Source: Oscillospiraceae bacterium (lineage in GTDB: Bacteria; Bacillota; Clostridia; Oscillospirales; CAG-272). Taken from it: 40,063 nt of DNA. The stretch is from the NCBI GenBank assembly GCA_015063845.1, contig SVTJ01000005.1:83454-123516 (forward strand), in the 5' to 3' direction. Made by a program: the position numbers and the translations under genes. Positions 15,463 to 26,779 of this stretch are shown piece by piece (positions within the stretch are counted from its first letter, which is position 1; each line of letters starts with the position of its first letter). Under the pieces are notes generated by a model. It did not search any database, had not been told where the DNA came from, and worked only from the letters and a program-made list of their open reading frames with translations.

Positions 15463-15491
15463 ATTATACATCAAAAAGACTGATGTGTCAA
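15463..15491 (-). promoter_or_regulatory. Consensus promoter of the transaldolase gene with embedded inverted repeat
   Basis: On the minus strand TTGACA (15491-15486), 17 bases and TATAAT (15468-15463) match the consensus in all 12 positions. The spacer holds ACATCA-N7-TGATGT (15468-15486), a dyad placed where a repressor would block RNA polymerase. Confidence 0.88.
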
Positions 15492-15523
15492 CAGTTTTGG
15501 GGAAAATAATGCATCTTGTCGTA

Positions 15524-15552
15524 TTGACTTTACCCCTTATTTGTGCTAAAAT
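15524..15552 (+). promoter_or_regulatory. Promoter of the ROK kinase operon
   Basis: TTGACT (15524-15529), a 17-base spacer and TAAAAT (15547-15552) lie 33 bases before the ATG at 15585, diverging from the transaldolase promoter. Confidence 0.78.
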
Positions 15553-15584
15553 AATTCTTGTAAACACTATATTCGGAGGTTTGT

Positions 15585-16520
15585 ATGAAGATAGGCGTTG
15601 ATATAGGCGGAACAAAATGCGCCGTAGTGCTCGGTGATGAGGAGCGCATCGTAAAAAAGATAAGATTTGCCACAACATCATATGAGCAAACTCTTGAAAA
15701 TATTATAAAGGCAATAGAGGAGATAGGAGAGGGCGATGCTATCGGTATCAGCTGCGGCGGACCTCTTGACAGCCAAAAGGGCATAATAATGTCTCCACCA
15801 AATCTTCCGGATTGGGATAACGTACATATAACCGAGCTGCTCTCGGAGCGTTTCGGTATTCCCGCATATCTGTGTAATGATGCTAACGCTTGCGCGCTTG
15901 CAGAGTGGAAGTACGGAGCCGGAAAGGGAACAAGAAATATGGTGTTCCTCACCTTTGGTACGGGACTTGGCGCTGGTCTTATAATAGATGGAAAGCTTTA
16001 CAGCGGAACCAACGGAAACGCGGGCGAGGTCGGTCACGTAAGACTTGAGGGCTACGGCCCTGTGGGATACGGCAAGGCAGGCTCGTTCGAGGGCTTTTGC
16101 AGCGGAAGCGGTATCGCGCAGATAGGAAAGATGCTGGCACTTGAAAAGCTTCAGTCGGGAGTGACGCTGCCGTATTGCAAGAGCGCGTCCGAGCTTGACA
16201 GCATCAACGCAAAGGTGCTCGCAGAGTATGCCGACAAGGGTGACGAGGTGGCTCGCCGCGCGTATGAGATAAGCTCTGAGATGCTCGGTCACGGACTTGC
16301 GATGATAATTGACATTCTCAATCCTGAGGCAATAGTTATAGGAAGCGTGTTCGCGCGCTCCGAGGAGCTGCTGCGTCCGCAGATGGAAAAGGTGCTCGAA
16401 AGGGAAGCGCTTGGCGTGTCGGTAGGTGTGTGCAGGGTAGTGCCCGCCAGCCTTGGCGAGGCTATCGGCGATTTTGCCGCGTTGTCAGTTGCCTTTGAGG
16501 GCGAAAAAAACAATTTATGA
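15585..16520 (+). CDS. ROK-family sugar kinase (glucokinase-like)
   Basis: The 311-residue protein has the ASKHA-fold phosphate loop DIGGTK at residues 6-11, a catalytic-type Asp in CNDANACALAEW, FGTGLGAGLIIDG and the AGEVGH motif of ROK kinases. The cysteine-rich zinc motif common to many glucokinases and NagC-type repressors of this family is absent (that region reads SFEGFCSGSGIAQIG). No N-terminal DNA-binding domain is present, so it is an enzyme, not a repressor. Glucose is the usual substrate, but N-acetylmannosamine, fructose or another hexose is possible. GGAGG lies at 15576-15580. Its stop overlaps the ribosome site of the following isomerase gene. Confidence 0.9.
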   Translation: MKIGVDIGGTKCAVVLGDEERIVKKIRFATTSYEQTLENIIKAIEEIGEGDAIGISCGGPLDSQKGIIMSPPNLPDWDNVHITELLSERFGIPAYLCNDANACALAEWKYGAGKGTRNMVFLTFGTGLGAGLIIDGKLYSGTNGNAGEVGHVRLEGYGPVGYGKAGSFEGFCSGSGIAQIGKMLALEKLQSGVTLPYCKSASELDSINAKVLAEYADKGDEVARRAYEISSEMLGHGLAMIIDILNPEAIVIGSVFARSEELLRPQMEKVLEREALGVSVGVCRVVPASLGEAIGDFAALSVAFEGEKNNL

Positions 16521-16530
16521 GGTGATAGAT

Positions 16531-17163
16531 ATGAACGATATGTTGAAAGAGCTTTTTGAAAGATACCCGTCACTCGCCGCTTGCGAGGCAGATATACTTG
16601 CCGCTGAGGAGCAGATGATGGCTGCGTATAAGTCGGGTGGAAAGATAATGGTGTGCGGAAACGGAGGCTCGTGCGCGGACTCCGAACACATAGTAGGCGA
16701 GCTTATGAAGGGCTTTTTGCTGATGCGCCATATGGATAAGGAGACCGAGCGTAAATTCCGTGACGCGCTTGGAGACGAGGCTGACGAGTTTGTAGAACAG
16801 CTTCAGGGCGGTATTCCCGCTATCTCGCTTCCTTCACAGAGCGCGGTGCTCTCAGCGTTTGTAAACGACGTTGACCCCAAGCTTATGTACGCGCAGCTGG
16901 TCTACGGCTACGCAAGAAAGGGAGACTTGCTTATCGCCATATCCACCTCGGGAAACTCCAAAAATGTAGTTGCAGCCGCTAAGGTCGCAAAGGCGATGGG
17001 TATTGCCACCATGGCTCTCACGGGAGCGAAGGACAGTCAGCTCTCCGCTCTTTGTGACACGACGGTTCGCGTTCCCGAGACCGAGACCTTTAAAGTGCAA
17101 GAGATGCACCTTCCCGTGTACCACTATCTCTGCGCTTCTGTTGAAAAGAGAATATTTGGCTAA
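16531..17163 (+). CDS. SIS-domain phosphosugar isomerase, GmhA-like
   Basis: A 210-residue SIS-fold protein with GNGGSCAD at 43-50, STSGNSKN near 138-145 and a C-terminal QEMHLPVYHYL segment. These match phosphoheptose isomerase (GmhA), which converts sedoheptulose-7-phosphate to a heptose-7-phosphate. It is longer than E. coli GmhA, with a charged insert near 66-92. The ATG at 16531 follows GAGGTGAT; a reading from 16453 would overlap the kinase. Neighbouring transaldolase chemistry makes a sedoheptulose-7-phosphate substrate plausible, but no heptose kinase or transferase gene is in view, so the pathway is unproven. Confidence 0.85.
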   Translation: MNDMLKELFERYPSLAACEADILAAEEQMMAAYKSGGKIMVCGNGGSCADSEHIVGELMKGFLLMRHMDKETERKFRDALGDEADEFVEQLQGGIPAISLPSQSAVLSAFVNDVDPKLMYAQLVYGYARKGDLLIAISTSGNSKNVVAAAKVAKAMGIATMALTGAKDSQLSALCDTTVRVPETETFKVQEMHLPVYHYLCASVEKRIFG

Positions 17164-17181
17164 GAATGATATAAAAAACAC

Positions 17182-17212
17182 ATCGGGGCTGCATCAGCAG
17201 CCCCGATTATTT

Positions 17213-17215
<3 letters not shown>
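17182..17215. terminator. Bidirectional terminator between the SIS gene and ftsH
   Basis: ATCGGGGCTGC pairs with GCAGCCCCGAT around ATCA. The + side runs into TATTTTTATT and the - side into GTGTTTTTTATA, so it can end both convergent transcripts. The + strand T run overlaps the ftsH stop codon. Confidence 0.9.
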
Positions 17216-19420
<2,205 letters not shown>

Positions 19421-19459
19421 TAAAAATTCTCCGTTAGTGAAATGTTATGCGATCAAGCC

Positions 19460-20008
19460 TTACTTGGAATAAACCTCGGGCTTGAGGACTCCCACGTAGG
19501 GAAGGTTGCGGTATTTTTCGTTGTAGTCAAGACCGAATCCGACCACGAACTTGTCGGGTATCTCCATTCCGCACCAATCGGGTGTGAAATCGACAGTTCT
19601 GCGGGAAGGCTTATCAAGCAGAGTGCAGGTCTTAACGCTGTTCGCACCTCTCTCTGCGAGGTATCTTACAAGGTGAGACAGGGTCTTTCCGCTGTCTACT
19701 ATATCCTCTATGATTATAAAGTCGACGTCAGCCATATCATCGCGCTTGATATCAAGATGAATATTGATAACGCCAGAGGAAACTGTTTTTGCGCCGTAGG
19801 ACGAAACCTTCATAAAGTCGATCTCGATAGGCAGTGTTATCTTTTTCATAAGCTCGCAGCTGAACATCAGCGAGCCCTTGAGAATGCAGATAAACACGAG
19901 CTTTTTCTCGGAGTTCTTGTAGAAAGAATTGATTTCGTTTGCTATCCTTGTCGTTATCTCGTCGATCTGCTGTTCGCTGACGAGTATGCTTTCAATATCA
20001 TTTGTCAT
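19460..20008 (-). CDS. hpt: Hypoxanthine phosphoribosyltransferase
   Basis: Purine salvage enzyme that attaches phosphoribose from PRPP to hypoxanthine or guanine. The 182-residue product has LKGSLMF in the N-terminal half, the PRPP-binding loop IIIEDIVDSGKTL and the DFTPDWCGMEIPDKFVVGFGLDYNEKYRNLPYVG C-terminal block read in separate motifs. The ATG at 20008 is preferred because AAAGGAAAGG precedes it. A reading from 20056 would start upstream of the tilS stop. The order tilS-hpt-ftsH is the same as in Bacillus subtilis. Confidence 0.95.
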   Translation of the reverse strand: MTNDIESILVSEQQIDEITTRIANEINSFYKNSEKKLVFICILKGSLMFSCELMKKITLPIEIDFMKVSSYGAKTVSSGVINIHLDIKRDDMADVDFIIIEDIVDSGKTLSHLVRYLAERGANSVKTCTLLDKPSRRTVDFTPDWCGMEIPDKFVVGFGLDYNEKYRNLPYVGVLKPEVYSK

Positions 20009-20042
20009 AAGAATTAGCCTTTCCTTTTTGTTGATAATAAAT

Positions 20043-21431
20043 TCAGTTGAGATCAAATCTCAACACTGTTGTGCCTTCATTGTCTTTGTGCCTTGCGCGG
20101 TCGCTCACGGCGACAAACGGAATAGCGATTATTCCACTGTTGTCGCATATAACGGGCAGACGGTAACGAACGTCAAGCGGTATTTTTTTGTCGCACAAAA
20201 GCTTTTTTACGCTCTTGTTGACACCGTTCAACAATATTTTGTCACCTGCTCTTCGGTTACGCGCGACCACATCACCACATATTTTAGCAGATGCAAAATA
20301 CAATAGTGTTGACTTTTTGTAAATATTTTTCGTGATTTGTGAATTTCCTATGATGATTTCGGCATTTATTTGCGAAATCTCATTTTTACCCTCACAAAGC
20401 TTTACCTCGAAATCCTCGGGGGGCGTTGGAGCGTCGGATCTTTTTATAAAGCAAAGTCTGCCTTGCTCTATCCTTGCGTCTATTCCCGAAGGAAGCTGTA
20501 TCGATGAGTGAGCGGCTCCGCCTCTGCAGAGCTCGCGTATTGCCTCTATATGAGTGTATTCAAGGGTTTTGCCGTCCGACACGCTTTTATATATCGCCAT
20601 TATAGCTCTGTTTGAAACAGCGGCAGGCGAGCCGAGAAGCTTTTCGGTCTCGATAGAGCAGTCGTCGTTAAGCTCCTCTAAAAACCAATCGGTAAGGCTT
20701 GAGATACAAAGCGCGTCATTTTTGAGCGTTACGGCAAGACGGGAAGCGTTTTCTATGGCTCCGTCATTTATCTTGCAAAGCGCGGGGATTATCTCGGCGC
20801 GTATCTTGTTCCTTGTGTAATCGGTATCTGTATTGGTGCTGTCGGTGACGAAATCAAGCGAGTTTTCGCGACAGTAATCGAGTATCTCGCGTTTGCTCAT
20901 TCTAAGTATCGGACGAACGACCGTGCCTGTGGGCATCGACCTTGTCTCGGGTATGCCACACATACCGTCAAGACCGCAGCCGCGCACCATGTTGAATATC
21001 ATTGTCTCAAGGTTGTCGTTTGCGTTGTGGGCGGTGGCGAGCAAGGGAATAGAATGCTCGCGCATGACCTTTTCAAAAAACTCGTATCTTACGTCTCTTG
21101 CGGCGGTCTCAATGCTCTTTCCGCTTTGCTCGGCGTATGCTCTTACGTCGCGTTTACACACGAACAGCTCGACGCCAAGCCTTTTTGCCGTCTCTCTGCA
21201 AAACTGTTCGTCTCTATCCGCTTCCTCACCTCTGAGCATATGGTTGACGTGCGCTGCGTATATCTTCGTGCCGCTCACCTTGGCATACTCACAAAGCATC
21301 ATCAGCAGCGCGGACGAATCCGAGCCGCCTGAAAACGCAGCCAGCACGGGAGTGCTCGCGTCCGTTCCCGAAAGCGTATGAGGAGACGTAAAGCATTTTG
21401 GCAGTGAATACTTAACCGTGTCCGTCATCAT
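20043..21431 (-). CDS. tilS: tRNA(Ile)-lysidine synthase
   Basis: TilS converts the wobble cytidine of the AUA-reading tRNA-Ile to lysidine, an essential step. The 462-residue protein has the PP-loop AFSGGSDSSALL near 32-43, HVNHMLRGEEADRDE, TAHNANDNLETM, NMVRGCGLDGM and, in the C-terminal domain, RRAGDKILLNGVNKSVKKLLCDKKIP, whose sub-motifs are typical. The start overlaps the dnaB stop (ATGATGA); either of two adjacent ATGs could be used. Compared with many Clostridia it has the full-length C-terminal domains. Confidence 0.94.
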   Translation of the reverse strand: MMTDTVKYSLPKCFTSPHTLSGTDASTPVLAAFSGGSDSSALLMMLCEYAKVSGTKIYAAHVNHMLRGEEADRDEQFCRETAKRLGVELFVCKRDVRAYAEQSGKSIETAARDVRYEFFEKVMREHSIPLLATAHNANDNLETMIFNMVRGCGLDGMCGIPETRSMPTGTVVRPILRMSKREILDYCRENSLDFVTDSTNTDTDYTRNKIRAEIIPALCKINDGAIENASRLAVTLKNDALCISSLTDWFLEELNDDCSIETEKLLGSPAAVSNRAIMAIYKSVSDGKTLEYTHIEAIRELCRGGAAHSSIQLPSGIDARIEQGRLCFIKRSDAPTPPEDFEVKLCEGKNEISQINAEIIIGNSQITKNIYKKSTLLYFASAKICGDVVARNRRAGDKILLNGVNKSVKKLLCDKKIPLDVRYRLPVICDNSGIIAIPFVAVSDRARHKDNEGTTVLRFDLN

Positions 21432-22771
21432 TTGCTTTCTTCTATATTCGTAGCTATCGTACGGAACTTGGTGTACTGACCTATCCAGCCCATCTTGACC
21501 GTCTGGATCGCGCCGTGACGGTTTTTAGCTATGATGACTTCGGCGATGCTTCCTTCATCGGTCGCCGTTTCGGGCTTGCTGTAATAGTCGTCCTTATAAA
21601 GGAAGATTACTACGTCTGCGTCCTGCTCGATAGCTCCCGAATCACGAAGGTCGGAAAGCATAGGACGCTTGTCGTTTCTCGACTCAGGTCCACGGGAGAG
21701 CTGAGCGCAGCATATGACGGGTACGTTGAGCTCCTTAGCCATTATCTTGAGGTTTCTGGAGATATCCGCGACCTCGTTAACTCTGTTGTCCGTCTTTTTA
21801 TCGCTCTGCATAAGGCCGAGGTAGTCGACCACGACAAGACCAAGGTCCTTGACACGTCTGAGCTTACCCTTCATTCCCGTGACGGTAACGCCTGTGGAGT
21901 CGTCTATAAGTATATTACATCCCGCAAGCTTTGCGGACGTTTTTGCTATCTCGTCCCATTGCTTGGCGTCTATCTTTCCCGTTCTCAAGCTGTTACTGTC
22001 TATCATCGCCTCGCTGGAGATAACTCTTGTAACCAGCTGCTCGGCGGACATTTCAAGCGAGAATATACATACTGTTTTTTTGCTTTGTACGGCGACGTTT
22101 GTCGCAATGTTGAGCGCAAACGAGGTCTTTCCCATACCGGGACGCGCTCCGACGAGGATAAGGTCGGAGTTGCCCATTCCCGCAAGTACCTGGTCGACAC
22201 CTGAAAATCCTGTCTTTGTGCCTTGCGCGGACTCTCCCTCCTCGCTCATTTTATAGAGGTTCTTGAATACGTCCTGCAAAACGTCAGCGATATGCTTGAA
22301 GTTCTTTGTATCACGTCCCTGAGCCAAGTCGAAAACCAAGCTCTCGGCGTAGTTTACAAGGCTCTCCGCGTCTCCGTCCTCACTGTAAGCCTTGTCGGAG
22401 ATCTCGTCGCATATATCGATGAGGTTACGCAATACGCTCTTGTCCTTGATTATCTTTGCGTAGTCCTTTACGTTCAGAGCGTTGTTGCCCTTGTGCATCA
22501 GCTGTGTGATGTAGTCGGTAGCAGCAGCCTCGGTATATACACCCTTCGTAACGAGCGCGTTGACAAGGGTTATGAAATCAATATCCTTGTTGCTTGCGAA
22601 CAGCTCTTTTATAGCGCCGTATATCTCCTTGTGCTCGGAAATATAGAAATCGTTTGCCGTGACGATCTGCACGACCTCGTCAAGCGCCTCGGGAGCTATT
22701 ATGATAGAACCAAGCAACGACTGCTCCGCTATGAGTGAAAAGGGAAGCTTTTTAAGAAGCTCGTCGTTCAT
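21428..22771 (-). CDS. dnaB: Replicative DNA helicase DnaB
   Basis: The hexameric helicase of the replication fork (DnaC in Bacillus naming). The 447 residues include the helical N-terminal domain beginning PFSLIAEQSLLGSI and the RecA-like domain with Walker A GARPGMGKTS at 208-217. FSLEMSAEQLVTR, VVVDYLGLM and the C-terminal SDLRDSGAIEQDAD and KNRHG segments follow. There is no intein or insertion. It is 43 bases after rplI, with an AAAGGAAA site, and overlaps tilS by 4 bases. Confidence 0.97.
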   Translation of the reverse strand: MNDELLKKLPFSLIAEQSLLGSIIIAPEALDEVVQIVTANDFYISEHKEIYGAIKELFASNKDIDFITLVNALVTKGVYTEAAATDYITQLMHKGNNALNVKDYAKIIKDKSVLRNLIDICDEISDKAYSEDGDAESLVNYAESLVFDLAQGRDTKNFKHIADVLQDVFKNLYKMSEEGESAQGTKTGFSGVDQVLAGMGNSDLILVGARPGMGKTSFALNIATNVAVQSKKTVCIFSLEMSAEQLVTRVISSEAMIDSNSLRTGKIDAKQWDEIAKTSAKLAGCNILIDDSTGVTVTGMKGKLRRVKDLGLVVVDYLGLMQSDKKTDNRVNEVADISRNLKIMAKELNVPVICCAQLSRGPESRNDKRPMLSDLRDSGAIEQDADVVIFLYKDDYYSKPETATDEGSIAEVIIAKNRHGAIQTVKMGWIGQYTKFRTIATNIEESK

Positions 22772-22814
22772 CAGACTTTTTCCTTTCTTTTTTCTTAGAC
22801 TAAAATTATAAGGC

Positions 22815-23264
22815 TCAGCCCTTGGAGGTCACGAGAATATTTATCTTTCCCGATACGTCCGTAAACAGCTTAACGTCTGCCGTGAAGTTTCCGAAGGACT
22901 TGATGTTTTCCTTGAGCGTTATCTTTCTCTTATCTATATCGATACCGTGGTCCTTTTTGAGCGCATCCGCAATATCCTTTGAGGTCACGGAGCCGTAAAG
23001 TCTCTTGTCGGGACCTGCGGCATACTCGAATTTTACGGTTATGGACTTAAGCTTTTCCGCGATCTCCTGCGCCTGCTTTTTCTCAACGTCAAGCTTGTGC
23101 TGCTTTGCGGCTTCTTTATTCTTTACGTCATTGAGAGCGGATGCATCTGCGGGAATAGCCAGCTTCTTGGGGATAAGAAAATTTCTCGCATATCCGTCCG
23201 ACACGTCTACGATCTGGTCCTTTTTTCCCTGACCCTTTACGTCCTGAGTTAAAATTACTTTCAT
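22815..23264 (-). CDS. rplI: 50S ribosomal protein bL9
   Basis: bL9 binds 23S rRNA near the L1 stalk. The 149-residue product has the conserved N-terminal [32 protein letters not shown], the long charged connecting helix and the C-terminal [15 protein letters not shown] domain. An AAAAGGAGAT site precedes the ATG. It sits between gdpP and dnaB, the order found in Bacillus and many Clostridia. Confidence 0.97.
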   Translation of the reverse strand: MKVILTQDVKGQGKKDQIVDVSDGYARNFLIPKKLAIPADASALNDVKNKEAAKQHKLDVEKKQAQEIAEKLKSITVKFEYAAGPDKRLYGSVTSKDIADALKKDHGIDIDKRKITLKENIKSFGNFTADVKLFTDVSGKINILVTSKG

Positions 23265-23288
23265 TACTGTATCTCCTTTTGCTTGGGT

Positions 23289-25379
23289 TTATTTGTTTGA
23301 CTGAGAAGCGTTGATATCATCGAAATACGAATTTATAGCGGATATCAGGCGCTGCTTTGCTTCGCCGAGCTCGCTGTCGGCTATTGCCGCGCCCGCAACG
23401 TCGAAGTGACCGCCGCCACCTATCTTCTCAAGTATGAGCTGTACGTTTATAGTTCCGTTTGAACGTCCCGAAATATGGACGGTGCTGCCAATGAGCACAA
23501 GAGCGAACGCCGCGTTGACGTTCTTGACCGAAAGCAGCTTGTCTGCCGCCTTTGCGGCAGAAACTCTGTCGCTCGGAGAGCCTGTGCCCTCACTGACGGT
23601 TATTGCGATCTGGTCCTTGTATATCTCAGCATTGGTGCTGAATATCGCCTCGGAGTGGTAGTCGGCAAAGTCCTGCTCAAAGAATGTGCGAGCATACTCG
23701 GGGCTTGCTCCCGCGCTTCTGAGATAGAGAGCGGTGGCAAACGTACGTGTTCCTACCGTACGTGTGAAGTTCTGGGTGTCTACCATTATTCCCGCCATCA
23801 TAACGTTTGCTTCCTCTTTTCTGAGCGTGCCCACGGGGATACTGAATTCAAGTATCTCGCTGACAAGCTCGCAAGCGGACGAAGCGGAGGGGTCGATGTA
23901 TACCAGCTGAGGCTCTTGCTCGAACTCCTGCTTCTTTATATGGTGGTCGATAAGAGCGGTCTTAAAGGAGTTAGCCGCTATATCGGGGCTCTCGAGTATT
24001 TTGAAGTTGTTTGCGTCAACGATTATAAGGAGAGTACCGAACTCGCTTTCCGCAAGACCCACCGTTTCATCGACAAAGACGTTCTTATAGTCGGCAAGCT
24101 GTGTAAGTCTTTCGGTACAAGCCTTGAAGTTTTCGTTCTCAAGGTCGGTGACTATCTTTACCTTTACGCCGAGGTGCATAGCCAATGTTGCAATACCCAC
24201 GCACGCGCCTATCGAGTCAAAGTCGGGGTTGCTGTGTCCCATAACGAGCACGCTGGAAGCGTTGGATATCATGGAGCAAAGTCTTGTAGCTATTATTCTG
24301 GAGTGACCGCCCGAACGCTTCTGCTGGCTCTTGGTGCGTCCGCCGAAGTAGAACGTACCCGTCTCGTTCTTTACGACCACCTGGTCTCCGCCGCGCTGGA
24401 GCGCCATATCGAGGCAAACGAGAGCCTCGTGCTCGCGCTCTGCAAGCGTTTTACCGACCGTGCTGATACCCATAGAAACGGTTATAGGCATATTTTCGTC
24501 GCCAAAGTGTATCTCACGGATAGCATCGAGTATCTCAAACTTTGTCTTGATGCAGGTGTGGAGCGCCATACGGTTGAAGAAGAGCACGTACTGGTGCTTT
24601 TCATATTCCTTAAGGATACCGCCGAGGTCCTTTGCCCATTCCTTGAGAATGTTATCCACCTGCGTAGCCTCTGCCTGATAGCTGAGCTTTGCGTACTGCG
24701 CTATCTCGTCGAGGTTGTCTATTATGATATAAGCAACCGCGGGGTGCTCCGCGCGATAGGTCAGGCTGAGCTGCTCAAATTCTGTGATGTCGTTGAACAT
24801 AAGCAGATAGAACACCGTGCCCTTTGAGTGCAACGGGTGGCAATCTACGTGAAAGGTCTTGGACGCGATGCGGCAGATAGTCTTTTTGTCCTTAAGAATA
24901 TCTATCTCGTCCGTCTCCTCAGCTTCATCTTCATCCGTGTCAACAGCGGAAGTGCTCTTGAGTATCTCGGAGAAATTCAGCTCGCCGAGAGCTTCAATGT
25001 CAGAGTTGAAAACGGTGTTTTTCGCGCCTGCCAAATGTCTCATAGCCGCGTTTACGGTAACTATCTTTCCTTTCTCCGTGACTACCGCGTACGGTATCTT
25101 AAGAAGATGACGGAAGGTATAGATAACCCCGTTATTCTGCTCCTCGGATGCGTCGGACGCAAGTCGGAACAGACCTATGCGCTTGTGGACCGCGAGGTAT
25201 ATTATCAAGCAGATGAGTATATACGTTATTATGAGCGCAAGACCGCACACGGCGGATGCGATAGACGTATAAGTCGTTATAACAACGTGTATAACAAGGA
25301 AAAGTACGGCGAGAAGCGCATACACCATTGACGGCAGCTCCTCAAGCCTTTTAAACAGATCGAAGCGTTTGTTTGACAT
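23289..25379 (-). CDS. gdpP: Cyclic-di-AMP phosphodiesterase GdpP-like
   Basis: GdpP hydrolyses the second messenger c-di-AMP, linking osmolyte balance and cell-wall stress. The 696 residues read in order: two membrane helices near 17-38 and 41-63, a PAS-like region near 85-200 containing an acidic insert around 148-160, a degenerate GGDEF domain near 205-345, then the DHH domain with GHSNPDFDSIGA near 381 and LIDHH near 476-480. A DHHA1 domain with GGGGHFDVAGA near 653-663 ends the protein. The metal-binding motifs look intact, so phosphodiesterase activity is expected. AAAGGA precedes the ATG. It is flanked by yybS and rplI as in Bacillus (yybT). Confidence 0.94.
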   Translation of the reverse strand: MSNKRFDLFKRLEELPSMVYALLAVLFLVIHVVITTYTSIASAVCGLALIITYILICLIIYLAVHKRIGLFRLASDASEEQNNGVIYTFRHLLKIPYAVVTEKGKIVTVNAAMRHLAGAKNTVFNSDIEALGELNFSEILKSTSAVDTDEDEAEETDEIDILKDKKTICRIASKTFHVDCHPLHSKGTVFYLLMFNDITEFEQLSLTYRAEHPAVAYIIIDNLDEIAQYAKLSYQAEATQVDNILKEWAKDLGGILKEYEKHQYVLFFNRMALHTCIKTKFEILDAIREIHFGDENMPITVSMGISTVGKTLAEREHEALVCLDMALQRGGDQVVVKNETGTFYFGGRTKSQQKRSGGHSRIIATRLCSMISNASSVLVMGHSNPDFDSIGACVGIATLAMHLGVKVKIVTDLENENFKACTERLTQLADYKNVFVDETVGLAESEFGTLLIIVDANNFKILESPDIAANSFKTALIDHHIKKQEFEQEPQLVYIDPSASSACELVSEILEFSIPVGTLRKEEANVMMAGIMVDTQNFTRTVGTRTFATALYLRSAGASPEYARTFFEQDFADYHSEAIFSTNAEIYKDQIAITVSEGTGSPSDRVSAAKAADKLLSVKNVNAAFALVLIGSTVHISGRSNGTINVQLILEKIGGGGHFDVAGAAIADSELGEAKQRLISAINSYFDDINASQSNK

Positions 25380-25412
25380 ATTATTGTCCTTTCTTATCGA
25401 TTTGTGTGATTT

Positions 25413-26576
25413 TTAAACTTTTTTATCGGAACGCAGCTTTGCGATATTCGAAAGTATTATAAGTATCGCACCCGCGATAGAGCATATGATGATAACGGGG
25501 ATCGAAAAGCTGCATATCATAAATATGACGCCGAAATAAAGCAGAGAGCCAAGGCACGACGGCCCTTTGCGGGTAGTCAGCATTCTCAGCGCGCCGAGCG
25601 TGGTCAGTATAAGACCGGGGCAGAGAATGAGCATAACGTTTTCCGCTATCGCTCCGTAGAACGCCATATCTCCCGCCACGAGCAAGAACGCAAGAACGAG
25701 CGAGATAATGAACACTATCGCGGACACAAGGCTCATCTCGAACGAAAGCAGGGGTAAAACCTCTTTTCTATCCTCATCGGAGCTGAAGCACACGCTGAGT
25801 ATCATAGAATGCATTACGTACGCGAATACGTTTCCTATAATGATGATGATCGCAGGCAGAAGATTGAACACGGTCTGCACCGCCATCTCTACGTAACTCT
25901 TAAGATCGATGGGCAGCTCTCCCATAGCGCTTGCCATCTCGTCTATCACGAGGTTCATCATAACTACCGTCTGATGCTTGATCTCGTCAACGAACGTGCG
26001 CAGCGCGGACATCGAGACGCTTCCGTATATCGAAAATACGAATATGCCGAGCAAAACGACGATGCCGAGGCATATTCCCGCCGAAACGTGGCATATCGCG
26101 CTCACGCGCGCGAGTCTCTTCTTGACGGTGTAGAAAAGAAGCAACGAGCAGGGAAGCCATAGGAGCGACAGTATGATGTACGTCAACTGTCCCGTTACCA
26201 AAGTAACTATAATAGGCGCGATAGCGGGTATACCGTATAAAAACGGAGTTCTTTGCTTAAGAAGCAGATAGGCGTATACACAAGCTCCCGCCGCAAAGGA
26301 CGAGAACAGCCCGAGAGGGACTGCCGTAGCTCCCAAAAATATAAGCGCGATCACCGTTATGGCGTATCCGAAAATGCTTTTGAATGAGCCTGCCGCGAAT
26401 GATAGCGCCGCAATACTTAAGGCGCAAGCCGCAAGCGATATCGCGGAAAGCACAAGATCTCCGACATTGACAAACATAACTATCGGTATAAAGCACGCCG
26501 CGAAAACAACGTAGAGAGAAAGCAAAGCTGTCGTTATTAAGTTTTTATCTTTATTCTGCTTTTGATCTCCGTTCAT
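25413..26576 (-). CDS. YybS-like membrane protein (DUF2232)
   Basis: A 387-residue integral membrane protein with around ten hydrophobic segments. It stands immediately before gdpP, the position of yybS in Bacillus, and its composition fits the DUF2232 family. No enzymatic motif is seen and the family's function is not established. The ATG at 26576, with AGAGGA just upstream, is chosen over an in-frame TTG at 26603. It is the first gene of the seven-gene minus-strand run ending in ftsH, with a promoter about 65-90 bases upstream. Confidence 0.75.
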   Translation of the reverse strand: MNGDQKQNKDKNLITTALLSLYVVFAACFIPIVMFVNVGDLVLSAISLAACALSIAALSFAAGSFKSIFGYAITVIALIFLGATAVPLGLFSSFAAGACVYAYLLLKQRTPFLYGIPAIAPIIVTLVTGQLTYIILSLLWLPCSLLLFYTVKKRLARVSAICHVSAGICLGIVVLLGIFVFSIYGSVSMSALRTFVDEIKHQTVVMMNLVIDEMASAMGELPIDLKSYVEMAVQTVFNLLPAIIIIIGNVFAYVMHSMILSVCFSSDEDRKEVLPLLSFEMSLVSAIVFIISLVLAFLLVAGDMAFYGAIAENVMLILCPGLILTTLGALRMLTTRKGPSCLGSLLYFGVIFMICSFSIPVIIICSIAGAILIILSNIAKLRSDKKV

Positions 26577-26639
26577 AGTTCCTCTTATGTGTGTTTTTCT
26601 CAAATAAGGACAGTTGCGGACACAACTACCTATTATACA

Positions 26640-26668
26640 ATTATATCATATAAACTTCATTTTGTAAA
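26640..26668 (-). promoter_or_regulatory. Promoter of the yybS-gdpP-rplI-dnaB run
   Basis: On the minus strand TTTACA (26668-26663), a 17-base spacer and TATAAT (26645-26640). The transcript start is followed by a small AGTTG/CAACT hairpin before the ATG. A second TATAAT lies 5 bases downstream. Confidence 0.7.
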
Positions 26669-26750
26669 CACATTTTATTATTTTAATGTATGTTTTTGAA
26701 CGCAAAATCAAAAAATATTATAAAAAGGGCAAAAAAATGTCAAAAAGGTA

Positions 26751-26779
26751 TTGCAAAAGACGGGGAAGTGTGGTATAAT
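26751..26779 (+). promoter_or_regulatory. Promoter of the rimP-nusA-infB operon
   Basis: TTGCAA (26751-26756), 17 bases and TATAAT (26774-26779), with GTGTGG directly before the -10 box (a TRTG-type extended -10). The flanking CAAAAAGGTA before the -35 box and the spacer are nearly identical to the rpmE promoter at 34699-34727. Confidence 0.85.

Noticed and set aside
23475-24827. 450-codon open frame antisense to gdpP
   Set aside because: It is long but cysteine-rich with scattered composition, no ribosome site, and lies opposite conserved DHH motifs.
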